Origin: Gigantopelta aegis
Lineage: Eukaryota; Mollusca; Gastropoda; Neomphalida; Peltospiridae
Direction of reading: 5' to 3'
Assembly (NCBI RefSeq): GCF_016097555.1
Contig: NC_054713.1
Span: forward strand, 8,418,345 to 8,482,344
Length of the DNA: 64,000 nt
Shown here: positions 24,971 through 34,931 of the stretch, one piece after another
How the letters are laid out: every line of letters begins with the position of its first letter
How positions within the stretch are numbered: position 1 is the first letter of the stretch
Notes under the pieces: generated by a model
Told to the model about the DNA's origin: nothing
What the model saw: the letters and a program-made list of their open reading frames with translations, nothing else
The model's database searches: none
Translations under genes and position numbers: made by a program

Positions 24971-26315
24971 GAATGAATGAATGTTTAACGACACCCCAGC
25001 ACAAAAAAATACACATCGGCTATTGGGTGTCAAAAGTTTTAAGTATATGAAAAATATTATTTATAGATATTTATGTAAAACCGCAGTGAGGAACTGGGGG
25101 GGGGGGGGGGGGGGGGGGGGGGGCGGAATTATAATACAATACATGAAATCGAGGTAAGTAAATTTTAAAACTTTGTATAGAAGTGTTTTAAAAACTTTAC
25201 AATTAATTCTGGATGGAATTTAAAAGGTTCCAAAACATTTCTGTTCCCAAATATATAATTTCTCGTCGGCTTGAGGTTGCCTTTCAGCTTTATTTCTGAC
25301 AGATGTAAAAGCATCTGTACTGAAAGAAGAAGAGTTGTGAGAAAAAGTGTCTGCTAATGCATTGGCAATGTCACGATTAGACGTCACATCCGAGTCGTTG
25401 ACAGACACTTGGCGAACTGTATTATTGGATTCTTTTCCCTTGATTTTACGTATCCTATTCCAGACAGATTTCACAGATGTTTGAGAACTCAACTTAGAGA
25501 CATAATTTCTCCAAGATGAATTCTTACTCTGTCTGATAGCTTTACGAGCCTTTGCTGATAGCTTTACGAGCCTTTGCTGATAGCTTTACGAGCCTTTGCC
25601 CGAGCATGAATGAATGAATGTTTAACGACACCCCAGCACGAAAAATACATCGGCTATTGGGTGTCAAACTATGGTAATGCAAATAAATAAAGTGATGATC
25701 AACATCAATATAAAAATTCAAGTTTAAACAAAAACAGCGTAAAGAACAGTGTAAAGAACTGTGCAAAAACACAAATATCACACAATTTTACGGATACTGA
25801 ATTTTACTCAAAACTTCAATTTTGTGCTGTATTGGCCATTCTCATAGAAAATGTTACACCCCTGCACCACGGTGAGGTTACAGCACGCGCAGGGGTTGCC
25901 CGAGCAATGCGATAAATATTCAGGTTATTCCCGGTAGGTTCGCGTTTGAACCTCTCGAGAGTCCTGGTTCGCTCTTTGATTGCATCTTTGCATGTCTCAT
26001 TGAACCATGGTTTATTGAAACGCTTCGGTACTGCCGAAGTCTTAGGAATAGTTTCCTCTGCAATATATTTCAAGATGGAGGTGAACAAAGACATGTGATC
26101 ATGGCAGTTTCTTGCAGTCGAGTGCTGCATAGATGCCGAAATTGATCCTAGTTTGCCCGTGTCAACTTCCATCTCTGAACCCTTTCAAGTGATGGAGGTC
26201 CATCATTCTCCAAAATAATTGGAAAGTGGTCACTACCACAAGGGTCTGGACAAACTTTCCAGGAGAAATCAAGATAAAGTGGCGGACTACAAAGGGTTAA
26301 ATCAGTGGATATGAA
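24971..26315 (-). mobile_element. LINE copy D, internally deleted, with nested SINE2
   Basis: From the tail at 24971 (ATTC repeats, then GTCGTTAA) through the 3' UTR and ORF2 C-terminus, the copy jumps at about 25275 to the region between APE and RT, losing most of RT and RNase H. The upstream part resumes after SINE2 (25607-25895) and ends near 26315 in the APE domain. A run of about 28 G lies at 25098-25125, and a 22-bp segment is tandemly triplicated at 25536-25600. Confidence 0.88.
25607..25895 (-). mobile_element. SINE2 copy (hairpin head, LINE-like tail), 289 bp
   Basis: Flanked by TTGCCCGAGCA (25596-25606 and 25896-25906). On the minus strand the head starts CCCCTGCGCGTGCTG and returns with GTGCAGGGG, forming a possible hairpin; the tail is CCAATAGCCGATG ... 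GGGGTGTCGTTAAACATTC with ATTC repeats. Confidence 0.88.
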
Positions 26316-26321
26316 AAAATC

Positions 26322-26537
26322 ATAACTGGTTCAACAAAGGCCATGGTTTGTGCTATCCTGCCTGTGGGAAGCGCAGATAAAAGACCCCTTGCTGCTAATC
26401 GCAAAGAGTAGCCCATGTAGTGGCGACAGCGGGTTTCCTCTCAAAATCTGTGTGGTCCTTAACCATATGTCTAACGCCATATAACCGTAAATAAAATGTG
26501 TTGAGTGCGTTGTTAAATAAAACCTTTCTTTCTTTCC
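26322..26537 (+). mobile_element. 5'-truncated SINE1 copy
   Basis: Matches the 3' half of SINE1, from CATAACTGGTTCAAC to GTTAAATAAAAC. The tRNA head is absent. Confidence 0.8.
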
Positions 26538-27109
26538 TCAACTACATGCAGTTCACATGTCAGTTTTTGGCGGGAAATCCTGTAACAATGTTTCATTTTC
26601 TGTAATTTTAAAGGGACACCTATCGGAGTTACGTAGTGATAAAAAAAAAAAATTGTATATTTAGTTTCTTTTGTGTGAAGAAGATATATTATTCCATGAA
26701 AATACCTAAAATAGGTTTCAAGCAAATTAGTTTTTACCTGCATTTTGTCACAAATCGGAAAAATATGTATCAAAATACAATTAAATCTAGATAGATTATA
26801 TATATATATATATATATATATAGATATATTAGGATAGGATATGGATATGGGGATGGATGGATGGATAGGATAGGATAGGATAGAATAGGATAGATAGATA
26901 GATAGGTAGGTAGGTAGGTAGGTAGGTAGGTAGGTAGGTAGGTAGGTAGGTAGGTAGGTATGTATGTATGTATTATTATTACAAATGTTCGTGAAATGGT
27001 GCAGGGAGGGGGTCTTCATTCATTTGTGGGAGTCCGTTTTAGGCTAAATGATTGCGACTATAAAAAATATTATGTCTTCTAATGTTAAGAGTTAAAAGTT
27101 AAAGTATGT
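26538..27109. repeat. Simple-repeat region: (TA)n, GATAG and (TAGG)n
   Basis: (TA)n at about 26798-26822, GGATA/GATAG tracts at 26830-26905, then about sixteen TAGG repeats at 26905-26960. Long reverse-strand frames (THL/YLP repeats) are products of the microsatellite. No gene was seen. Confidence 0.85.
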
Positions 27110-27537
27110 TGCGTATAAGGACACCACTAAAGCCTATTGAATTTTTATTCATCGGCTAGTGGATGTCGAACATTTGTAATTTTATATTCATCGGCTAGTG
27201 GATGTCGAACATTTGTAATTTTATATTCATAGTCATAGAGGAAGCCCTCTACATTTTTCCATTACTAACGAGGGATCTTTTATATACACCACCCCACAGA
27301 CAGGATAGCTCATACCACGGCCTTTTATATACACCACCCCACAGACAGGATAGCTCATACCACGGCCTTTTATATACACCACCCCACAGACAGGATAGCT
27401 CATACCACGGCCTTTTATATACCAGTCGTGGTCGACTGGCTGAAACGAAAAATAGCCCAATGGGCCCAGCGACATGAATCGATCCCAGACCGACCGCGCA
27501 TAAGGCGAGCACTTTACCGCTGGGCTACGTCCCGCCT
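27110..27537 (-). mobile_element. SINE3 copy (tRNA-type) with internal tandem repeats
   Basis: On the minus strand the head has box A GTAGCCCAGCGGTAAAG and a B-like GGATCGATTC, then the family body. Inside the body a 45-bp segment is repeated three times (27277-27411) and a 39-bp segment twice (27140-27230). Because 45 is a multiple of three, repeat peptides appear in both strands; these are not genes. Confidence 0.8.
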
Positions 27538-27554
27538 CTTCTGTTAAAGTTTTT

Positions 27555-27680
27555 TTTTAATGACACCACATTGATTTATTAAGTAGCAAGGGATCTTTTA
27601 TATGAACCATCCCACACACAGGATAGCACATACCACGGCACTGGCTGGAACGAGAACTAGCCCAATGGGATAACTGACAG
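27555..27680 (-). mobile_element. Partial SINE3 copy
   Basis: Shares the tail-to-body segment of SINE3 (AGCAAGGGATCTTTTATATG, CATACCACGGC, TAGCCCAATGGG) on the minus strand. Both ends are eroded. Confidence 0.6.
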
Positions 27681-27699
27681 GGTTGAGACAGTGTGTAAA

Positions 27700-28440
27700 A
27701 CATATTTGTGTAAGTCGGGTCAGGTCAGGTCTGAGGTTTATAAAACGTTCACATTCAGAACAAGCCGTTGTAGTAGACGCCTGTCATTGGCGCAGGTGTC
27801 GATTTTCGCCGGCTCCTCCGTCCAGGACATGAAAGGGTTTGGAGGTGGGTTTCTTAGAGGGGGTCGCCCACGCTGGCATGTGCAAGGGAGCACAAGCAGC
27901 CCGACCAGGGTCGGTAACGGGGTTTGTTTTAGTGCTATTGAATTTGCAAATGTCCCGTAGGATTAAAGTCAAACAGAACATTTCTTGAAGGTAATTTTGA
28001 CGCATAACTTAGAGCGGTTCATCGAAATTGAAAATGGAGCTAATTGGTTGATTTGACTTGATTAATAGAAAGGTAGCTCCTTGTTGGAACCTTCCCTCTA
28101 TGGAGGCTGTGGCGGTTGGGCTACCATCGGTGTCCTGTGATTAGTCCTTGGAAGAACTGGTCAGGTCAGGTAGTGTTTAACGTGCACATTCAGAACAAGC
28201 TGTTGCAGCGCACGCCTGTCGTGCACAGACACCGGCCTCGGTCGGCTTCTCCGTTCAGGACAGGAGTGGGGTGGAGGGGGAACCGCCTGCACTGACAGGT
28301 GCAAGGGAGCACCAGCAGTCCGACCGGGGCCGGTAACAGACGGAGGGTGGTATGGTGCTATGGAAGTCTCGTAGGGTTAAGCCAAAGAGAATTGGTGCGC
28401 ATTTTACAGAAGGAAATTAGGCGCAATTTTGGACAGTCCG
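27700..28440. repeat. Two diverged direct copies of a ~240-bp unidentified repeat
   Basis: 27700-27960 and 28160-28390 share blocks such as CACATTCAGAACAAGC, GCACGCCTGTC, GGTGCAAGGGAGCAC-like and CCGACC.GG.CGGTAAC. No coding capacity. They may be copies of another short dispersed element. Confidence 0.6.
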
Positions 28441-28645
28441 CCAAAAAGTAAAGAAGTGAGCTACGTATAGTTTGGGAAGATTAGTAAGCCGAGTGTAGCT
28501 CGTTTGGAAGAACTTACTCGCACTGTTCTTTATTGAAGTCGTCCGTAGTCCCACTGTTCGTTGCTATTTGCCCATCGCAGTTCCAGAGTTGATATGCTAA
28601 ATAAACCTGTTCACATTCCCCGTTTACCGCGATGCCTGAAGTAAC

Positions 28646-28785
28646 GAATGAATGAATGAATGAATGTTTAACGACACTCCAGCATGAACAATACATCGGC
28701 TATTGGGTGTCACACTATGGAAAATGCTAAAAAAAATTATGATCAACATCAATATAAAAATTCAATAGTTAAATTAAAACACAGT
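28646..28785 (-). mobile_element. 5'-truncated SINE2 copy with target duplication
   Basis: An 11-bp duplication CCTGAAGTAAC flanks it (28635-28645, 28786-28796). Only the 3' 140 bp of SINE2 is present. Truncation at the head with intact duplication is what target-primed reverse transcription produces. Confidence 0.85.
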
Positions 28786-28984
28786 CCTGAAGTAACAAAC
28801 CATGGAAACAGAAGGAAATGCTTGTTTAACGATATATGAGAACGCTATTTGGTTTTCTAATATGACAAAGAGACAGCGACAGACATGTAGAGAGAGATAT
28901 ATAGACACAGAGAGAGAGAGAGAGCGCTCCACCACCCCGAAACGAATACATTTCAATGCTGTAAGCCTACCTCATACACAAGTT

Positions 28985-29375
28985 TATTTAGGTTAACGAC
29001 ACCACTAGAGCACATTGATTTATTAATCATCGGCTATTGGATGTCCAACATTTGGTAATTCTGATAGTCTTAGAGAGGAAACCCGCTACATTTTCCATTA
29101 CTAGCAAGGGATCTTTATATGTACCATCCCACACAGGTTAGCACATAGCCCAATGGGCCCACCGAGAGAGAGAGACAGCGACACAGACCATTGGGCTGTT
29201 TCTATATAGCGTTAGAGAGGAAACCCATTATAGTTTTCAGATAATTGCAAGGGATCCTTTATATGCACCATCCCACATACTTTGATATACCAGTCGTGAT
29301 GCACTGGCTGGAACGAGAAATTACCCAATGGGCCCACCGACGAGGATCGCGCCATTCGAGCGCTTTACCACTGGG
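28985..29375 (-). mobile_element. Two SINE3 fragments in tandem
   Basis: 28985-29170 and 29190-29375 each carry SINE3 body blocks on the minus strand; the second includes the tRNA-like head (GTAGCCCAGTGGTAAAG). The tail of the first has the family's CCAATAGCCGATG motif. Confidence 0.7.
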
Positions 29376-29719
29376 CTACATCTAGGGTTGGGTACCGCGA
29401 AAAAAACCGTACCGCGGTATATTGTTGTTTTTTGTAATGTACCACGGTATACCGCGGTACTGACAGCATACTAATCACTGCGATTCAGTGATACAATAAT
29501 TGCGCAACATACAATGTCATTTATGTGCCTTTGAACGTAGGGGTCAAACACACATGACATACTACAATGATATACCTACCAGTACAGATTTTGACTGATT
29601 CAGTTTACACTCTATTTCCTCTAAAGTTGAGTAAGCATTAAGCAGGACTAAAACTCTCATTTAGAGAATAGCCAATACTTATAGATAGAACATAGTTGTA
29701 GAGCCTTGTTGTATTTTAA

Positions 29720-30454
29720 AGCCGCACACCCTAGTTCCATCCAGCGAAAATAAAACACACTTAGATCACGTTTTTATCAAATGGAGTGAAAAGCCCATGT
29801 CCCAATTGCTTGAAATAATTTTGAAAGTTAGTATTCTGATGTCACCGGTAGATGTCGCTCGAAGCACAACAATGCCTACGTCACGACAAATTTCACAGAC
29901 TTGGGGTGCGTTCGTTTCACCTCTCCTGGACATGTTCCAACTGTTCTGTCCTGGTTGTATCCCCTCTCCAGATATCGTATTGGTTTTAAGGGTTTGTAAC
30001 GTTTTGTATTGAGACACTTACTTGTCTGAACTTTATTGTTACTGAAAATGTTCACGAACTGTGAAGAAAAATCTCACAAATGAACAACAAAAAATCGGAT
30101 GTTGATTGCGCGAACCGTGCACGAGAAAACAAATCGAACCAAAATGATAACGGTCACGTGATATACCAAGGTCTGTGACATCGAAATGGAAATATCCCCT
30201 CCAAAAATAGATTGGACCTCGCTTGCTTAACGGTTTTTTCTCGACAGAACGTCTTGTGAAAAAATGCTAAAAAAATGCATTTCGTGGTTTTACAAACATC
30301 AGGATTACCAAAAAGCACTTCAGGTGAATGGAAATGTGTATTCTAAATAATAAAATGTAAGTAAAGTGCAATTTTATTTGTGAAAAAATGGGGTTTAATA
30401 GCGAAAAACAACGCCGTAATGGTTAACAAATAGCCGTAACTAGGGTGTGTCCCT
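29720..30454. mobile_element. TTAA-flanked non-autonomous DNA transposon, 735 bp
   Basis: The left end AGCCGCACACCCTAGTT and right end AACTAGGGTGTGTCCCT are inverted copies with two mismatches, flanked by TTAA (29716-29719 and 30455-30458). The first bases AGGGACA of the better end equal those of the smaller foldback MITE, so one transposase might serve both. No coding capacity was recognised. Confidence 0.75.
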
Positions 30455-30584
30455 TTAAGACCTTATAATGTAAATGAAATAAACATAACAGATGAATAAA
30501 CTCCCTAGTTATAATTTCAGTTAAACTGGAAAATAATGAAAATGACAAAGTTACGTAATATTTGAATGGCCCTTGATGTCTAGG

Positions 30585-30725
30585 CCGGGCCGTAGCCCAG
30601 TGGTAAAACAATCGGTTGGACGCGTGGTAGGTCTAGGATCGATCCAAGTCGGTGGGCCCATTGGGATATTTCTCATTTATGTATGTGCACCACGACTGGT
30701 ATAGCAAAGGTCGTGGTATGTGCTA
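30585..30725 (+). mobile_element. 3'-truncated SINE3 copy (tRNA-like head)
   Basis: Starts GGCCGTAGCCCAGTGGTAAAA (box A) with B-like GGATCGATCC, then the body up to GTGCTACT, and stops. It is a SINE head, not a tRNA gene, because the downstream body matches the dispersed family. Confidence 0.75.
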
Positions 30726-30865
30726 CTAATGAGAAAATGCACTGCGGTTATTCGGGGAATGCCCGTCACGTGACTCAAAATAATACGTCACACCTCTGCT
30801 CTCTAAATAGCCGTTATTTTTCTCAGAATTATGGACCGTACCCATAATTCAATTCAACAGCTGAA

Positions 30866-31060
<195 letters not shown>

Positions 31061-31062
31061 AG

Positions 31063-31290
31063 ACTATCACCACGGAACAGGGAAATAAAGCCATGTGGCC
31101 ACAGGAACAACAGTTACAAATATCGCGCGCACAACCGGACCACGTCGACCTTCGGCCTGCACTTCCCACAGCAATCAAAAGTAACTCTAGCAGCAAATAT
31201 GAATCCATCTTTGCTGGTCCTTACATGAACAACATCAACACAAATCAACCACCTGTTAAACGACGGCATTATGATTCCGACAGCGATTGA
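31063..31290 (+). CDS. Candidate terminal exon of an unidentified gene
   Basis: The CT tract ends in TCTGTCAG, an ideal polypyrimidine tract and splice acceptor. The frame opening there ([19 protein letters not shown]) stays open for 75 codons and ends [18 protein letters not shown] ... [10 protein letters not shown] before TGA. The composition is protein-like, with a basic-acidic nuclear-type tail. I recognise no domain, and no upstream exon was found; an ATG at 30831 just before the CT tract ([15 protein letters not shown]) could belong with it. It may be host coding sequence or chance. Confidence 0.35.
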   Translation, partial: TITTEQGNKAMWPQEQQLQISRAQPDHVDLRPALPTAIKSNSSSKYESIFAGPYMNNINTNQPPVKRRHYDSDSD

Positions 31291-31807
31291 CCTAGAAAAA
31301 TTGACATCGCATGGCCTACACTGAATGGACCGGATTGATTATTAATTACAAAACTAATAACAGTTAATTTCGTTAACTGGTGTTATGTTCTTTTTCGTAA
31401 TGTTGTTTATTCAGGTGACGCCCCATCCAAAAGAAAATCGAAATTTATTCGTAAAATAATTTTTTAATGTAGGCCTACGTTAAGAGGACTATTTTGTGAA
31501 ATGTATACACACTGGCTAGCCATAGTCGTGAAACTACGGATGGACGATTTACAGTCTATGGACGCTTATTTATTTATTTATCTCTTGAAAACAAAATTAC
31601 TGAAGCATTTTAAGTGTTGTGGCTAAATTTTATGCGCAAACGTAGTTTGCCTTTTTAATGTATAGAGAATTAAAAAAAAAGAAAAAAAGTTTTTATGTTA
31701 ATATAATATAAAACATGAAGAAAATATTATTTTAAACAATGGCTTCCATCTTCAATTTTAAATGCATTTTTACTGGGTTTCGTCTAAAGGGAATGAGAAA
31801 AAAAAAA
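31291..31807. other. Gene-empty AT-rich stretch
   Basis: Could be the 3' UTR of the candidate exon. No repeat or gene was recognised. Confidence 0.4.
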
Positions 31808-31957
31808 GACTTTCATATTGTTTGAGGGTGGATAGGGAAATCCCACCTGAGGGTCACTAAATCAGGTGAACACCCGAGACTTGCCGAGGGTTTTCATCTG
31901 ATTTAATGCCCCTCGGGTGGGATTTCCCTATCCACTCCCAAATAATATGAAAGAGTC
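31808..31957. mobile_element. Palindromic hairpin element, 150 bp
   Basis: The left arm GACTTTCATATTGTTTGAGG with GGATAGGGAAATCCCACC is mirrored by GGTGGGATTTCCCTATCC ending AATATGAAAGAGTC. Arms of about 60 bp enclose a short centre. No target duplication is obvious. Similar in plan to, but unrelated in sequence to, the hairpins at 16021, 60415 and 62905. Confidence 0.7.
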
Positions 31958-32008
31958 TTATAATCTATACTTCACAAAGGAGATTGATTATGGTTCTTGA
32001 CCATTTAA

Positions 32009-32385
32009 AGGGACATTCCTGAGTTTGCTGCAATTTTTAAGATGTTATCGACTAACAGACTTTGTAACAATTGTAATTACATTTTATATTTGTCAGCATA
32101 AAATATTAGTGGCCATATATTAAACGTGTTTCTGATCATTCTAATATTTGTACTATGTTAAATTTCATTTTATTTCCTAAAATATTCTTTTTTCGTACGT
32201 ATGATATTATTTGAAGACAAAATCCAGTTTGGCCTTCTTACAAATATCAAGACGACCATAAACACATTGAATATACAGACACTGATATTCTAAACAAGAA
32301 AATATATTTAATGTGTAAGTTTAATCGTAGAAATATTTTATTAGTCGGAAACATTTTGCAATGCAGCAAACTCGGGAATGTCCCT
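32009..32385. mobile_element. TTAA-flanked foldback MITE, 377 bp
   Basis: TTAA at 32005-32008 and 32386-32389; ends AGGGACATTCC. It is the opposite orientation to the copy at 9838. Confidence 0.88.
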
Positions 32386-32706
32386 TTAATTACAGTAACA
32401 AAACATTAATTGAAGACCTGCGTGCAAGAACCCGGTAACCCACGTCGCGGCCATTTTGACAAAATAAGTATTTTGTGATGGAGTTACCTGGTTATGACAA
32501 ACATTGAAAATACAACGATATTTATAACAATTAACCCATTTATTTTTATTCAAAATGAAACATAAACTATTTTCTGGACTTGTGGCTAGATATAGTCATA
32601 TTATGCATGCTTGTGCGTAATAATTAAGTCTTTATAAATCCAGTCATAACCAATTAAATGTTTAATGAAAATTATCATAGTCTTAATTATTTTTGTTATA
32701 TCATTC

Positions 32707-33804
32707 CTAATCAAGTACTTCATCATTTTCATTATCGTCATCAGCTTTCAGGCTTTTATAGAATCCTTTTGCTGTTATAGGGATGAGATCGCAATGAGCC
32801 ACCAAATCACGCAGTTTGGCTGCCTTGATTTTTCTCGGACCTTGGTATCGAGGAACAAAAGTGAAGGGAGACTCATCAAGCGTTTCTCGGACCTTGGTAA
32901 GCTGTACGACCTTCCACCCCTTCATATCGGATAGTGGTGTACCTGAATTCGTACTGGTTTCGATATTCTCTTGAGAGTCAAAGCCATCTGATGTTGATGA
33001 ACTCGACCTTTTGACCATCAGCGGTTTTTTTCTTAAACACGAGTTTGTGGGGAAGCTTTTCGAAATCAAAGATCATGTTCCTGTCCATAGGAAATACAGT
33101 AAATGGTTTCTTTTTCCTAGTTTTTATGATAACATAGTGCCAGTCAGTTGGCAGGTATACATGGTTGCGTCGGCGTTTTTCTTTCTCAATGTGACTGAAA
33201 TCGGCATCAGATGGCAAGAAGGAATGGCCAGATACTTTGAATTTATTTTCAATTTGATCAAAACGACCTTCTCTGATAGATGCCACCATAAAGCAAGGAT
33301 ATGTTGTCAGGCGCCTTTGAGGGATATCAACAGAATCAAAATATTTCAGAAGACATGAACCAATCTCACTCGCACCTCTTGATGCAACATCTTCGGACCA
33401 AACACATATATAGCCATTTGCAGTAGAGCAGTCGTGAATACCTGTATTGTATGTCCACAACCGACGCTTGTAAAATGCAATACCAGTTGTAATGTAAAGT
33501 GTTGGTAAAGCCTGCTAAAGGTCAAAGGTAATCACTCGTGTGGACGTCATTAGCTTTTGCTGCTGCTCGGTCCTCTTTAAGCGTGAAAAAATTTCTTTTT
33601 TGCATGCCTAAGGTGCTTTTCCCACTCCCGTTTCAAATTTCATCTGTGTTGCCCATATCGGATATCTTAAATTTATAACTGTCACACGTTCTACAGGTGT
33701 CAGACCTTGGTTCCCCGAATCCTAAATTGAACTCGTGATTAAAGACATCCCTGTACTTCCATTCTTTCAGGGCTGTCTTTCCTTTTGCCTCACGTGCCTT
33801 CTTA
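32707..33804 (-). pseudogene. DUF7869-like gene relic, C-terminal part
   Basis: On the minus strand recognisable blocks run in order: [98 protein letters not shown] and KIKAAKLRDLVAHCDLIP. This order is familiar from a large, poorly characterised invertebrate protein family labelled DUF7869, often found near mobile elements; that naming is from memory. The relic is broken in several places. Its N-terminal part lies at 48683-49440, separated by the Harbinger element inserted at a TTA. Confidence 0.65.
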
Positions 33805-34122
33805 GGCTGCCTTTCCATTGGTCCGGTTTTACCCGCGCGGCTATTTCTGCCGCTAAGCGGTAAAAATCAAATGCGTTGATTTGCATTGACGTCTTTCCAT
33901 TGACCCGGTTGTTCGCCGTGCGGCCCAAAAAGGTCGATCATGTATCGATTTTGTTCTAGCCGTGCGGCTCGAACCGCATGGGGAATCCATAAATGACGTC
34001 ATTGTGGGGGTATTACCCACGATTACCCATTCCCCACCCTTATGTGTTTTACAGCGTCATTTGATAATTTTCAACTTTTCAGAGTAGCCTAGGTTGTGTT
34101 TTTTTAAAGCATTTTTCATGCA

Positions 34123-34900
34123 ATGGGCGAGCCAAAGTTCATCCACGAGCAAATGGAAACTTTAATCTATTTGGTAAGAGAAAACCCAGGCATTTATGAC
34201 CAATCTTTAAGTCAATATAAGGACCAGATCTGGGGCCCGTTTCAAAAACTTCGTAAGAAAAAAACTTTAGAAAAAAAGATAAAAAACTTACGAATAAAAA
34301 CGGTGCGTTTCACGAAAGTGTTCGTAAGAAAATTGTTATCTTAAGAACTTCTTAATTTACGAATTTTTTATTTTTATGACTCTTATATAGATGAGATAAA
34401 ATAATTCATGACAACGTAAACTTCCGGTAGTAGTGTTTTGTCAGTAACTTTTTGTTAACACTTTGTAGCATACTCTATCTACTGAATAAAGCGTGTAAGA
34501 ACTATTCAAAAACGTTAGTATCGATCGTTAATGTTGAACGCATATTTTTTGCACGTTCTACTTGACGTCTGCAATTATGCCGCTGTGTTACGTCAGTAAA
34601 GCTAAATGACAGCAGACATGGCAATGGAAACGAAAAAGAGGAAGGCCAACTGGAATGAAAATGAATTGGAAGTGTTAGCAGACGCTGTGGTGTGCGACAT
34701 TAACATTATCAGAGGGAAATTTTTTTCCTCATTAACCCATGAAAAGAAACAGAGTGTATGGATGAAAATAACAGAAAAGTAAGTAAATGCAGTCATATGC
34801 AGGGCCATGGGTGGGTGCAGGATTTTTGTAAGGAGGGAGTGTTGGACAAAAAGGGCAGTAGGAGTAGCTTATATGTCTGCTTGACAAAATGTGAGAGAGC

Positions 34901-34931
<31 letters not shown>

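Noticed and set aside
26513-27019. 168-residue Tyr/Leu-Pro-Thr repeat protein
   Set aside because: Microsatellite translation.
27202-27512. Repeat proteins with 15-residue units
   Set aside because: They come from the 45-bp triplication inside a SINE, open in several frames on both strands.
29380-29465. CCGCGGTA palindromes as a regulatory site
   Set aside because: Short low-complexity palindromes with no supporting context.
30585-30660. tRNA gene on the basis of A and B boxes
   Set aside because: No complete cloverleaf, and the downstream sequence is the SINE3 body.
33011-33358. 115-residue plus-strand protein
   Set aside because: Antisense to the recognisable DUF7869-like blocks.
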